NCBI GenBank assembly: GCA_946183415.1
Contig: CAMHAM010000021.1
Span: 1-43,259, forward strand
Reading direction: 5' to 3'
DNA from: an uncultured Prevotella sp.
GTDB taxonomy: Bacteria > Bacteroidota > Bacteroidia > Bacteroidales > Bacteroidaceae
DNA: 43,259 bases
Part shown: piece after piece, positions 24,794 through 33,609 of the stretch
How positions within the stretch are numbered: position 1 is the first letter of the stretch
Layout of the letters: each line of letters opens with the position of its first letter
Program-made: the position numbers and the translations under genes
The notes under the pieces: generated by a model
The model's input: only the letters and a program-made list of their open reading frames with translations
What the model was told of the DNA's origin: nothing
Database searches by the model: none

Positions 24794-26491
24794 ATGGCAA
24801 CAGTTGACGACAAAAAAGTGATCTTCTCGATGGTGGGAGTGAGCAAGACCATTCAGCAGAACCAGAAGCAGGTGCTCAAAAACATCTATCTCAGTTTCTT
24901 CTATGGTGCAAAAATAGGTATCATCGGTTTGAATGGTGCGGGTAAGTCTACCCTGATGAAAATTATCGCCGGACTCGACCAGCAGTATCAGGGCAACGTC
25001 GTTTGGAGCCCTGGCTACACCGTAGGCTATCTGCCTCAGGATCCCCCCCTCAATGAGGAGAAAACGGTGAAGGAGAATGTGATGGAGGGCGTGCAGCATG
25101 TCTACGATGCTTTAGCTGAATATGATGACATCAACGTGAAGTTCGGTCTGCCCGAGTATTATGAGGATCCCGACAAGATGGATAAGCTGATGGCACGACA
25201 GGCAGAACTGCAGGATGTCATTGATTCCACTGATGCCTGGAATATGGACTCAAAGCTTGATCGTGCGATGGCAGCACTCAACTGTCCCCCGGGTGACTGG
25301 AGCGTCAAGAATCTCTCTGGTGGAGAGCGTCGCCGAGTGGCTTTATGCCGCCTGCTGCTTCAAAAACCTGACGTGCTGTTGCTTGATGAGCCTACCAACC
25401 ACCTTGATGCAGAGTCGATCGACTGGCTCGAGCAGCATCTGCAGCAATATGAGGGAACGGTGATTGCCGTCACCCACGACCGATATTTCCTCGACGATGT
25501 TGCCGAGTGGATCCTTGAACTCGATCGTGGTGAGGGTATCCCCTGGAAGGGTAACTATTCATCATGGCTTGAGCAGAAGTCTCAGCGCCTGGCTCTGGAG
25601 GAGAAGACTGCCTCTAAGCGTCGCAAGACCCTCGAACGCGAGTTGGAGTGGGTACGTATGGCCCCCAAGGCTCGACATGCCAAGGGAAAGGCGCGTCTGA
25701 ACTCCTACGATAAGATGCTTAATGAGGAACAGAAGCAAAAGGAGGAGAAACTTGAGATATTCATCCCCAACGGTCCTCGTCTGGGTAATAAGGTCATTGT
25801 GGCCGAGCATGTAGCTAAGTCCTATCCGGAGAAGGAATTGTTTAAGGATCTGAACTTTATCCTGCCGCCTAATGGTATCGTGGGTGTGATAGGCCCCAAT
25901 GGTGCAGGTAAGACTACCTTGTTCCGCCTGATTATGGGCTTGGAACAGGCTGATGCTGGCTCGTTCGATGTGGGTGAGACCGTGAAACTCTCATACGTCG
26001 ATCAGCAGCATAAGGACATTGATCCCGAAAAGACAGTCTATCAAGTGGTATCTCAAGGCAATGAGACTATCCGCATGGGGGGCAAGGATGTCAATGTTCG
26101 TGCCTATCTCTCACGTTTCAACTTCAGCGGTGCCGATCAGGAGAAGAAGTGCGGTGTGCTCTCAGGTGGTGAGCGCAATCGTCTCCATCTGGCCATCGCC
26201 CTGAAGCAGGAGGGTAATGTGCTGTTGCTCGACGAACCGACGAATGATATCGATGTCAACACCCTGCGCGCCTTGGAAGAGGGTCTTGAGGCTTTTGCCG
26301 GCTGTGCCGTAATCATAAGCCACGACCGCTGGTTCCTCGATCGTATCTGTACCCATATCCTGGCTTTCGAGGGCGAGGGCAATGTCTTCTACTTCGAAGG
26401 CAACTATTCAGAATATGAGTCCAACAAGGCCCAGCGACTGGGATTAGATGAGCCCAAACGAGCCCGTTACCGCAAACTGATGGAGGAGTAG
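24794..26491 (+). CDS. ettA: ABC-F ATPase EttA (energy-dependent translational throttle)
   Basis: The 565-aa soluble protein has two ABC domains and no membrane part. Domain 1 has GLNGAGKST, LSGGERRR and LLLDEPTNHLD; domain 2 has GPNGAGKTT, LSGGERNR and LLLDEPTNDID. Between the Walker A motif and the signature of domain 1 lies the EttA-type arm insertion (about residues 95-150). ABC-F proteins bind the ribosomal E site; EttA links the first peptide-bond cycle to energy state. Length and arm fit EttA rather than the antibiotic-resistance ABC-F groups. The L,D-transpeptidase gene starts 4 bp after its stop. Confidence 0.93.
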   Translation: MATVDDKKVIFSMVGVSKTIQQNQKQVLKNIYLSFFYGAKIGIIGLNGAGKSTLMKIIAGLDQQYQGNVVWSPGYTVGYLPQDPPLNEEKTVKENVMEGVQHVYDALAEYDDINVKFGLPEYYEDPDKMDKLMARQAELQDVIDSTDAWNMDSKLDRAMAALNCPPGDWSVKNLSGGERRRVALCRLLLQKPDVLLLDEPTNHLDAESIDWLEQHLQQYEGTVIAVTHDRYFLDDVAEWILELDRGEGIPWKGNYSSWLEQKSQRLALEEKTASKRRKTLERELEWVRMAPKARHAKGKARLNSYDKMLNEEQKQKEEKLEIFIPNGPRLGNKVIVAEHVAKSYPEKELFKDLNFILPPNGIVGVIGPNGAGKTTLFRLIMGLEQADAGSFDVGETVKLSYVDQQHKDIDPEKTVYQVVSQGNETIRMGGKDVNVRAYLSRFNFSGADQEKKCGVLSGGERNRLHLAIALKQEGNVLLLDEPTNDIDVNTLRALEEGLEAFAGCAVIISHDRWFLDRICTHILAFEGEGNVFYFEGNYSEYESNKAQRLGLDEPKRARYRKLMEE

Positions 26492-26495
26492 GGTG

Positions 26496-27935
26496 ATGAA
26501 CAGGCATGCGGTACTTCTTGCAGGAGGACTCATCCTCACGTCCTGCCTCGGTGGCAGACAGGAACCGACGGAGGCTGAGTTGTCTGCTTTTGGTCCCTAT
26601 GTCAATAGTCTCGACTCTACCCTGCAGGGCAAGTGGTTCACGCGGATGGGGGTCTCTTCCGATGCTGATTCCATGCTCTCGTATCTGCGTCACGAACTGC
26701 CCCGCAATGGTCTTGACTCTACTGCATTCTTCATTCCCCAGATAGCTGAGGATCTACATGTCATTCATACGCTTGCCTTCGACTCGTTGGGACAAAATAT
26801 CAACGAGGTGCTGACACGCCTCGATCATAATCTCTCGAAAGCCTACGTGGAATATTCCACCGGACAGCGTTATGGCTTCATGCGCCCTGATAAAGTGCTA
26901 AATCGTCTGCAGACAAAGCCCGATGGCAGCTATGTGCAGCTGTTCGACCATGAGGTGAAGAAACCCGACTTCGCGACGGCAGAACAGCAGATGACTTCTG
27001 ACAGCCGCATGAGTTATCTCCTGGAGTCACAGCCTGCCAGCGATATCTACAGGAAACTGCAGCAAAGGTTGGAACAGACCACCGATACAACAGAACGAAA
27101 GAAACTGGCCATCAATATGGAGCGATGCCGCTGGCAACTGACACAGCCCGACGGCAGCAACAGCCATCGTCAGGTGCTGGTCAACATCCCAGCCCAACAG
27201 CTCTGGGCTGTCGGAGGCGACTCTGTGCTAAACATGCGTATCTGCTGTGGTGCCTATACCACCAGGACCCCACTGCTCAGCAGCACTATCAGCTATCTGC
27301 AGGTCAACCCCGACTGGATAATCCCCCAGAAGATTGTCGAGACCGATATCACACGCCATGCCGGCGACTCGTCTTATTTCGCGCGCAATCATTATTATAT
27401 TGTAGAGCGTAGTACGGGTGACACCCTTCGAGCGGCCAGTGTCAGTGCCGCTCAGTTGCGTACAGGTCGGCTTCGTGTTGGTCAGAAGGGTGGGGCAGGC
27501 AACTCCCTCGGGCGTATTGTATTCCGCTTCCCCAACAACTTTGCAGTCTACCTCCATGATACCAATAATCGTGGAGCCTTCCAGCGCGAGCGCCGCACCC
27601 TCTCACATGGTTGTGTCCGTGTGCAGAAACCCTTTGACTTGGCTTGTTTCCTGCTGCCTGAGGCCGACGAATGGCTAAAGGACCGCCTGCGCATCTCCAT
27701 GGATATCCACCCTGAATCCGAACGCGGCAAGGACTGGCTGAAGGAACATCAGGATGATCCTCGCCCATTCCGGTTGCTGACCTATTCCGATGTCACACTG
27801 AAGGTGCCAGTTTATATCCTCTATTTCACTGCTTTCCCTAATCCTGCGACGGGAATTGTGGAGTTCTGGCCCGATCTCTACGACTATGACTGCGCCATCA
27901 GTCGTGAAATCCAAGCCTTCCTTCTGAAAAGATAA
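26496..27935 (+). CDS. L,D-transpeptidase (YcbB/LdtD-like) lipoprotein
   Basis: A lipoprotein signal (MNRHAVLLAGGLILTSC) is followed by a long N-terminal part and a YkuD/L,D-transpeptidase catalytic domain: INIPAQQ-like VNIPAQQLW, FPNNFAVYLHDT and the active-site motif LSHGCVRV (catalytic Cys). Such enzymes make 3-3 cross-links in peptidoglycan or attach proteins to it. No LysM or separate peptidoglycan-binding motif is obvious. The size (about 479 aa) and the split of the catalytic domain by an insertion resemble YcbB/LdtD. ATG 26496 is preferred over the adjacent GTG 26493. It lies 4 bp after ettA, a likely shared transcript. Confidence 0.9.
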   Translation: MNRHAVLLAGGLILTSCLGGRQEPTEAELSAFGPYVNSLDSTLQGKWFTRMGVSSDADSMLSYLRHELPRNGLDSTAFFIPQIAEDLHVIHTLAFDSLGQNINEVLTRLDHNLSKAYVEYSTGQRYGFMRPDKVLNRLQTKPDGSYVQLFDHEVKKPDFATAEQQMTSDSRMSYLLESQPASDIYRKLQQRLEQTTDTTERKKLAINMERCRWQLTQPDGSNSHRQVLVNIPAQQLWAVGGDSVLNMRICCGAYTTRTPLLSSTISYLQVNPDWIIPQKIVETDITRHAGDSSYFARNHYYIVERSTGDTLRAASVSAAQLRTGRLRVGQKGGAGNSLGRIVFRFPNNFAVYLHDTNNRGAFQRERRTLSHGCVRVQKPFDLACFLLPEADEWLKDRLRISMDIHPESERGKDWLKEHQDDPRPFRLLTYSDVTLKVPVYILYFTAFPNPATGIVEFWPDLYDYDCAISREIQAFLLKR

Positions 27936-27957
27936 CCCTTTTATGACAATAACCAAT

Positions 27958-29346
27958 ATGAAGAAACTGATGTTTTTCGCCTTGTTGCTCCTGAGTGTTG
28001 GAACACAGGCACAGACTGCGAGACAATTCACGCTGGACCTGACTGCCGACGGCAAGGCTCAGATGGTATGCTACCTGCCTGAGACGCCTTCCGGCAAAGC
28101 TATTGTGGGTGTACCCGGTGGCGGCTACTCCATGTTATCGAATACCCATGAGGGTACGTTAGCCTCTGGATGGATGAACCAGCAGGGAATCGCCTATTTC
28201 GTGGTTAACTATCGGTTGCCTCAGGGTGACCGCACGAAGCCGATGGGTGATGTGATGCAGGGCATCCGCATTGTTCGCGACTCTGCTCAGGTGTGGGGCA
28301 TCAATCCTCACGATGTGGGTATCATGGGATTCTCAGCTGGCGGTCACCTGGCCTCTGTCATCTCTACCCATGCTGACTTTGATGTACGTCCCGATTTCTC
28401 GATTCTCTTCTATCCCGTCATCTCGATGGTGCCTGAGGTGTCGCACAAATGGTCGTGCCTTAACTTCCTGGGCGAGGAGGGACTGAAGAATCCAACACTC
28501 GTGCGCGACTTTTCGACGATGAATGCCGTGCGCAGTCATCTCACGCCGCCAGCACTGATCATTTCAGCTAATGATGACCGACTGGTGCCCTTTGTCACCA
28601 ACGGATTGGAGTATTACAAGGCTATGCGCAATGCAGGTAACGAATGTTCGCTGCTGGTTTATCCCACAGGCGATCACGGTTTCGGTTTCGGAACTTGGTT
28701 CAAGTATCACGACCAGTTGCTTATGGAATTAAGCACTTGGTTGAAAGCCCGTCAGGCCCCAAAGTCTGATGCAATCCGTGTGGCATGTATCGGCAACAGC
28801 ATCACGGATGGTCATGGCATTGACATGCGTTCTGCCTATGGCTATCCTGCCTTGCTTCAGAAGCGTTTGGGAGATAACTACTGGGTGAAGAACTTCGGTG
28901 TGAGTGCCCGTACGATGCTCAACAAGGGCGATTATCCCTATATGAACGAGGTGGCCTGGAAAGATGCTCTCGCCTTTAAGCCTGATGTAGTGGTGATCAA
29001 GTTGGGAACTAACGACTCGAAGGGGCACAACTGGCAGCACGGCGCTGAGTTCCGTCAGGACCTGGAGCAGATGATCACTGCGCTGCAAGCTGCATCGGCA
29101 AAGCCGCAGATATATCTCTGTACTCCAATCAAGGCTGAGAAGACTACGTGGGATATCAACGACTCGATCATCGTGAACCAAATTGTCCCCATCCAGCAGC
29201 AGGTAGCAAAGAAGTACGGACTGAAAGTCATCGATCTTCACTCGCTCTTCGAGGGCGGAGAGGCGCTGATGCTGACAGATGGTATCCATCCCAATGGGAA
29301 AGGTGCCGAGCGACTGGCTGAGATCATCTTTGAGAAAATAAAATAG
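27958..29346 (+). CDS. Secreted bifunctional esterase: alpha/beta hydrolase plus SGNH hydrolase
   Basis: After a signal peptide (MKKLMFFALLLLSVGTQAQ) come two unrelated esterase domains. The first (about residues 20-255) is an alpha/beta hydrolase of the BD-FAE/acetyl-xylan esterase type, with GVPGGGYSML (oxyanion hole) and GFSAGGH (nucleophile Ser). The second (about 270-460) is an SGNH/GDSL hydrolase with CIGNSITDG, GTNDSK and DGIHPNGKG. Both probably remove acetyl or similar esters from plant polysaccharides in the periplasm or outside. An in-frame ATG five codons upstream (27943) is possible. It precedes a GH35-type enzyme by 34 bp, forming a small glycan-degradation unit without SusC/SusD genes. 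Confidence 0.88.
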   Translation: MKKLMFFALLLLSVGTQAQTARQFTLDLTADGKAQMVCYLPETPSGKAIVGVPGGGYSMLSNTHEGTLASGWMNQQGIAYFVVNYRLPQGDRTKPMGDVMQGIRIVRDSAQVWGINPHDVGIMGFSAGGHLASVISTHADFDVRPDFSILFYPVISMVPEVSHKWSCLNFLGEEGLKNPTLVRDFSTMNAVRSHLTPPALIISANDDRLVPFVTNGLEYYKAMRNAGNECSLLVYPTGDHGFGFGTWFKYHDQLLMELSTWLKARQAPKSDAIRVACIGNSITDGHGIDMRSAYGYPALLQKRLGDNYWVKNFGVSARTMLNKGDYPYMNEVAWKDALAFKPDVVVIKLGTNDSKGHNWQHGAEFRQDLEQMITALQAASAKPQIYLCTPIKAEKTTWDINDSIIVNQIVPIQQQVAKKYGLKVIDLHSLFEGGEALMLTDGIHPNGKGAERLAEIIFEKIK

Positions 29347-29380
29347 TATACAAACGGTTGACTGCCACAGAATCATCAAA

Positions 29381-31096
29381 ATGAAGCACATTCTTACTTC
29401 TCTTCTGCTTGGCTTCCTGACAGTGGGAGCGCAGGCACAACAGACCCCACATTTAGAGCATCGCGGCAATAGTACCGCAAGGATTGTTGCCAACGGTAAA
29501 CCCATGCTGATGATTGGTGGCGAGTTGGGCAACTCGTCTGCCTCAACGCCAGAGGATGTGAAGCGCACTTTCTCGCATCTTCACCAGATGGGACTTAACA
29601 CCGTGCTCGCCCCTGTATCGTGGGAACTCATCGAACCCCGAGAGGGAGCGTTCGACATGCGTTCACTCGACGTCATCCTGACCGAAGCAAGGCGTAACCA
29701 GCTGAAAGTCGTGCTGCTCTGGTTCGGTGCCTGGAAGAACTCGATGAGTTGCTATGCCCCCGAGTGGTTCAAGCGCGACGTGAAGCGATTCCCTCGAGCC
29801 CATACCCCGGAAGGCAAACCCGTAGAGGAAGCCTCTTCTCTCAGCAGGAATGTGCTGGAGGCCGACAAGCGTGCCTTCTGTCGCATCATGGCTCATCTGC
29901 GCGATCATGATGCCCACGAGCAGACGGTTATCATGGTGCAGGTCGAGAATGAGATAGGTATGATCGAGGTGCCTCGCGACTATTCCCCTGATGCCACCCG
30001 TATGTATCACAGCACCGTGCCACGCCTTCTGACCGACTATCTGAAGAAACACCAGGCGTCGTTACATCCCTATCTGAAGGAGAAACTTCAGCCACAGGCT
30101 AAGGCAGGAGCCGACTGGGCGCAGTTGTTTGGCGACGACATCTATACCGAGGAGATTTTCCAGACGTGGACTTACGCTACATACGTGGAGCAGATTGCCA
30201 AGGCTGGACGTGAAATCTACGACCTGCCGATGTACGTCAATGTGGCACTTAACAGCCGTGATCGCAAGCCGGGAGAGTATCCCTCGGGCGGTCCCCTGGC
30301 TCATCTCATCGACCTCTGGCATTGCGGGGCACCTTCCATCGACGTGCTGGGCGTCGACATCTACGACAAGGGCATCAAGTCGTGGCTGTCGAAATACCAT
30401 CTGCCCAACAACCCCCTCTTCGTTCCTGAGATCCGTCTGGAGGATAAGGATGCCATGTATGCACTCTACGCCTTTGGTCATCATGGAGCCATGGGATTCT
30501 GTCCGTTCAGCATCGAAGACTACCCGCTCACAGCAGCAGCCAGTGCCAGCGACTGGAAGCAGATGGATCTCTCTCAGGATGACCAGCTCAATGCCTTCTC
30601 TTCTGTCAGTTCATCACTATCGCCCCTTGTAGCATCCTACCGGCTGTTGCGCCAGGCAGAGCCACTGATACTTGAGAGGCAAGGCACGAACGACATCGAT
30701 GCCGTGCTGCTCGACGACGAACAACGAGAGGCAGAAATCGTCACCCCCGATGGCATCCGACTCACCGTCCGACATAGTTACTCACTCGGCTGGGAACCGG
30801 GTGCCAAGGATTCGGTATGGCCCGAAGTGGCCTGTATCATCCTTCGGGTTGGAGAGGAGGATTATCTTGTCATCGGGAGCGGTGTGGTGGTAACATTTTC
30901 ACCCGCCAAATCGTCTGCTACATGGCAGAAAGGCGACACGTGCATCGGACTTGCAAAGTGCGAGGAGGTGGAGATCGTAGACGGCAGTCAGCGCATCATC
31001 CGCCACCTTAATGGCGACCAAACGCATCAAGGCCGTCATGTACGCATACCTGTTGGAGCATTCCAGATACAGCATTTCAAGTTATACAGATATTGA
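29381..31096 (+). CDS. GH35-type beta-galactosidase with DUF5597 domain
   Basis: The 571-aa secreted protein (signal MKHILTSLLLGFLTVGAQA) has a TIM-barrel glycosidase domain: NTVLAPVSWELIEPREG, VQVENEIGM (acid/base Glu), HCGAPSIDVLGVDIYD and PLFVPEIRLEDKD (nucleophile Glu). A C-terminal DUF5597 beta domain follows, covering about the last 170 residues. Relatives act on terminal beta-galactose or other beta-linked sugars of plant cell-wall glycans. Together with the upstream esterase it could trim substituted xylan or pectin side chains. Its start is 34 bp after the esterase stop. Substrate is inferred from family only. Confidence 0.87.
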   Translation: MKHILTSLLLGFLTVGAQAQQTPHLEHRGNSTARIVANGKPMLMIGGELGNSSASTPEDVKRTFSHLHQMGLNTVLAPVSWELIEPREGAFDMRSLDVILTEARRNQLKVVLLWFGAWKNSMSCYAPEWFKRDVKRFPRAHTPEGKPVEEASSLSRNVLEADKRAFCRIMAHLRDHDAHEQTVIMVQVENEIGMIEVPRDYSPDATRMYHSTVPRLLTDYLKKHQASLHPYLKEKLQPQAKAGADWAQLFGDDIYTEEIFQTWTYATYVEQIAKAGREIYDLPMYVNVALNSRDRKPGEYPSGGPLAHLIDLWHCGAPSIDVLGVDIYDKGIKSWLSKYHLPNNPLFVPEIRLEDKDAMYALYAFGHHGAMGFCPFSIEDYPLTAAASASDWKQMDLSQDDQLNAFSSVSSSLSPLVASYRLLRQAEPLILERQGTNDIDAVLLDDEQREAEIVTPDGIRLTVRHSYSLGWEPGAKDSVWPEVACIILRVGEEDYLVIGSGVVVTFSPAKSSATWQKGDTCIGLAKCEEVEIVDGSQRIIRHLNGDQTHQGRHVRIPVGAFQIQHFKLYRY

Positions 31097-31124
31097 TGAT
31101 GGTTGTCTCAGGCTAATAGAAACT

Positions 31125-31688
31125 ATGTCGATACAGGTAACATACAGGCGAACCAGCAGGATGTCGATGCGTATCGTGAAGAATGGCGATGTGCATGTGT
31201 CGGTTCCTATCGGTATGCCCAAAAAGGTGGTGGAGCAGTTTATTGAAGAGCATAGAGACTGGATTAGTGAGGCACGGAAGAAGACTTACGAGAATCAGCA
31301 GCGCAGGGCTGCGTTCTACAGTCAGTTGCCCTTGCAGACGCAGGCACAGGCTGATGATGCCCTCCAACGGCTGAAAAACCTGATAGAACCTATGGTGGAA
31401 CGCCACTCGAAAGAAATAGGTGTGAAACCGTCCGCTGTCCATTACAAGGCAATGATTTCACGTTGGGGTGTATGCAATGTCAAGGACAAGTCCATCTGCT
31501 TCTCAGCCTATCTGCTGCTGTTGCCAGAATGGTGTGTCGAGCACGTGGTGGTTCATGAACTGTGCCATCTGTTGGAGCCAAGCCACAATGCCCGCTTCCA
31601 TGCACTGATGGACAAGTTCTTCCCCCGTTGGAAGGAAGCCCGCAAGATGTCAGCATGGTCAATACTCGCTCTTGGGAATAAATACTGA
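31125..31688 (+). CDS. YgjP-like zinc metallopeptidase (DUF45/SprT-like)
   Basis: This 187-aa protein has the zinc-binding motif VVHELCHLLEPSH (HExxH, with a third ligand in the following NARFH) and the family signature SRWGVCNVKDKSICFSAYL. YgjP-type proteins are predicted cytosolic metalloproteases of unclear role. ATG 31125 (MSIQVTYRRTSRMSM) is chosen; the longer frame from 31011 would overlap the GH35 gene by 86 nt and adds non-family sequence. Its 3' end overlaps the convergent A1S_2505-like gene by 30 bp. Confidence 0.85.
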   Translation: MSIQVTYRRTSRMSMRIVKNGDVHVSVPIGMPKKVVEQFIEEHRDWISEARKKTYENQQRRAAFYSQLPLQTQAQADDALQRLKNLIEPMVERHSKEIGVKPSAVHYKAMISRWGVCNVKDKSICFSAYLLLLPEWCVEHVVVHELCHLLEPSHNARFHALMDKFFPRWKEARKMSAWSILALGNKY

Positions 31689-32051
31689 GCCAAAAACGAG
31701 GGTAAAAACGCTGTCGTCATATCCTCGTTTGTTATGGATAATTTCATCATCCGTAAATCCGGCGATGCCGCAGCCGATACGAGTGACGAGGAATGTCAGT
31801 TCTGAGTGCTGTTTGGCGAATTCGATAAACTCATCCACGTATGGACGGATGGTTTCTACGCCGCCCTGCATCGTGGGGATTGCATAGCTCTGGCCCTGCA
31901 AGCCAACGCCCTGACCCATGATAGCCCCAAACTTGCGGAAGGCGATGTAAGCCGCACCGCCGCCGTGCATTCCTTTCAAATTGCTGCCGAACACAAAGAT
32001 TTCGTTCGGCTCCAACGATGTGATAAACTCTGGTGTTGTTCTCTTTTCCAT
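31659..32051 (-). CDS. A1S_2505-like phage non-structural protein
   Basis: The 130-aa protein matches, by recall of the family, the A1S_2505 group of phage-associated proteins: FVFGSNLKGMHGGGAA, AIMGQGVGLQGQSYAIPTMQGG and FLVTRIGCGIAGFTDDEI. The fold is probably macro-domain-like, binding ADP-ribose or a nucleotide. Function is unknown. A -7 element (32086-32093, minus strand) precedes it. Its last 30 bp overlap the convergent metallopeptidase gene, and it has a broken relative of its 3' end at about 37182-37233. Confidence 0.8.
   Translation of the reverse strand: MEKRTTPEFITSLEPNEIFVFGSNLKGMHGGGAAYIAFRKFGAIMGQGVGLQGQSYAIPTMQGGVETIRPYVDEFIEFAKQHSELTFLVTRIGCGIAGFTDDEIIHNKRGYDDSVFTLVFGSVFIPKSEY
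31694..31730. terminator. Hairpin after the metallopeptidase gene
   Basis: AAACGAGGGTA pairs with TATCCTCGTTT (one G-U pair) around a 15-nt loop, starting 6 bp after the metallopeptidase stop. On the other strand the same bases encode part of the A1S_2505-like protein. It may end the rightward transcript. Confidence 0.45.
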
Positions 32052-32085
32052 AATCTCTTCTTTTATGAAATACAGATATTTTCTG

Positions 32086-32093
32086 CAAAGTTA
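32086..32093 (-). promoter_or_regulatory. -7 promoter element of the A1S_2505-like gene
   Basis: TAACTTTG followed by CAG on the minus strand, about 35 nt before ATG 32051. Confidence 0.6.
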
Positions 32094-32143
32094 CAAAAAA
32101 ATCGCTTTATTATTTAATTTTTTCTGAAAATCATCTTCAAAAA

Positions 32144-32218
32144 TATGAATAAGCGAGTGAAATGAAGCTTGCTTCAATTTCCGAGCGAGAATATCTTCAT
32201 CGAAGATAAAGAGATAAA
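32144..32218. repeat. Degenerate relative of the 78-bp promoter repeat
   Basis: Within the 313-bp gap between the A1S_2505-like and HAD genes, the sequence has the same order of parts as the tandem repeats at 39717: GAATAAGCGAG, a variable middle, CCGAGCGAGAATAT, then a small hairpin (TATCTTC-atc-GAAGATA) and AAAGAGATAAAAG. On the minus strand the left end reads TATTTTTG, a -7 match. It looks like a dispersed repeat family; the rest of the gap shows only the HAD promoter. Confidence 0.55.
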
Positions 32219-32303
32219 AGACGTCTTGAACAGAGTATACATATCTGATCCAGCGAGATTACTGACCGCGTAACCTCATAGACAAAGTTTTACTGTCATT
32301 TGC

Positions 32304-32334
32304 TTGCGGATGTAGCGGAAAAGTTGTATATTTG
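32304..32334 (+). promoter_or_regulatory. Promoter of the HAD phosphatase gene
   Basis: TTG (32304-32306) and TATATTTG (32327-32334) are separated by 20 bp. The start ATG is at 32365. Confidence 0.55.
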
Positions 32335-32364
32335 CCATCGAATTTGAATCATCAACGATAAGAT

Positions 32365-33591
32365 ATGAATAAAATATTTAACAAGTGGGTGCTTGCTGCC
32401 GCCCTTATTTGCAGTTGTTTTACCTCTTTGTCGGCCCAGCCAACACGTGAGCAACTGGCACAAATACGAGTTGATAAGGAAGGAAACTTCAAGTATTGGA
32501 AAAACGATGCCGTCTCGCTGACACAGTTGAAGTCGTTTGTGACCGCTGTGACCACAGAGGGCAGCGATCAGTATGTCCCCGTGAGAGACCGCTTGGCGGT
32601 GTTCGACATGGACGGCACGCTGCTTTGCGAAACGGCACCCTTCTACATGAACTGGCTGGTGATGCTCCATCGTCTGCTCGACGATACAGGTTATGCACCC
32701 ACAGAGGAACTGCGGCACTTCGGCGAGGCAGCCAAGGCCGGTATGTATAACACCCAACTGATAGACCGTGAGATGGACGACAAGGCGCAGTATGTGCAGG
32801 CAGAAATCTTCAAAGGCCTGACGATGGGAGAAATGGATGACTGGATGATGTCGTTTCTCAAGAAGCCTTGCGAGGGCCTCGATGGATTGACGTGGGGTAC
32901 GGCGCTCTATTGGCCGATGATTGAGGTGGTGAGCTATCTTGTAGCCAACGACTTCCAGGTGTATATCTGTAGCGGTACGGCTCAGGATATGCTTCGTCCA
33001 CTCATCGATGACGTGCTGCCCATCGGTCGCCATCAGGTAATGGGCTCCGAGGTCCACTATGTACCCGAAGGCAAGGCCGAGGAGATGGGGTGGGAGACTC
33101 CTGTCATCATGGAGACCTACGGCTTTGACGACCTGAAAGGGCAGCGTGTCGTGCGCGGACTCTTCAAGCAGAAGTGTACGAAATGGAGCAAGGTGGACAT
33201 CATGACGCGCCAGTTAGGACGCAAACCCATCCTGACCTTCGGTAACTCGTCGGGCGACTATCCGATTTTTGAGTTCGTCACTACCGACAACAGTTATCCC
33301 TCGATGGCTTTCTGTCTGCTTTGCGATGATGTGGAGCGTGAGTTGGGCAACGTGGGCAAGGCCGAGAAGTGCCGCACGGCCTGCGAGGTGAACGGATGGG
33401 TGCCCGTATCAATGCGTGATGACTGGACCACCATCTATGGTCCCGATGTGAAGCCTACGGCAACAGCCATCAGGCCGTTAAGCCGCAACGCTGAAAGCAG
33501 TGGTCAGGCCTACACCCTCAGCGGCACGCCTGCAGTAGAACAGACCCGTGGCATCGTCATAACCAATCAGCAGAAGATTATCAGGAAATAA
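32365..33591 (+). CDS. Secreted HAD-superfamily phosphatase
   Basis: This 408-aa protein has a signal peptide (about residues 1-24, ending SLSAQ), and the HAD motif FDMDGTL at about 80-86 supplies the catalytic Asp. Later HAD motifs are YICSGTAQDM and LTFGNSSGDYPIFEF. It probably removes phosphate from small metabolites outside the cytoplasm. The last 30 or so residues (AYTLSGTPAVEQTRGIVI, then NQQKIIRK) resemble the tail pattern YxLxGxxV...KGIYI.NGKKV.VK of type IX secretion cargo in Prevotella, so it may be exported or surface-anchored. The stop is followed, in the same frame, by a truncated HipA-like frame. Confidence 0.8.
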   Translation: MNKIFNKWVLAAALICSCFTSLSAQPTREQLAQIRVDKEGNFKYWKNDAVSLTQLKSFVTAVTTEGSDQYVPVRDRLAVFDMDGTLLCETAPFYMNWLVMLHRLLDDTGYAPTEELRHFGEAAKAGMYNTQLIDREMDDKAQYVQAEIFKGLTMGEMDDWMMSFLKKPCEGLDGLTWGTALYWPMIEVVSYLVANDFQVYICSGTAQDMLRPLIDDVLPIGRHQVMGSEVHYVPEGKAEEMGWETPVIMETYGFDDLKGQRVVRGLFKQKCTKWSKVDIMTRQLGRKPILTFGNSSGDYPIFEFVTTDNSYPSMAFCLLCDDVERELGNVGKAEKCRTACEVNGWVPVSMRDDWTTIYGPDVKPTATAIRPLSRNAESSGQAYTLSGTPAVEQTRGIVITNQQKIIRK

Positions 33592-33609
33592 CCGAAGGAG
33601 TTCCGAAGG

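Noticed and set aside
31011..31124. Longer start of the metallopeptidase
   Set aside because: It would overlap the GH35 gene by 86 nt and add residues absent from the family.
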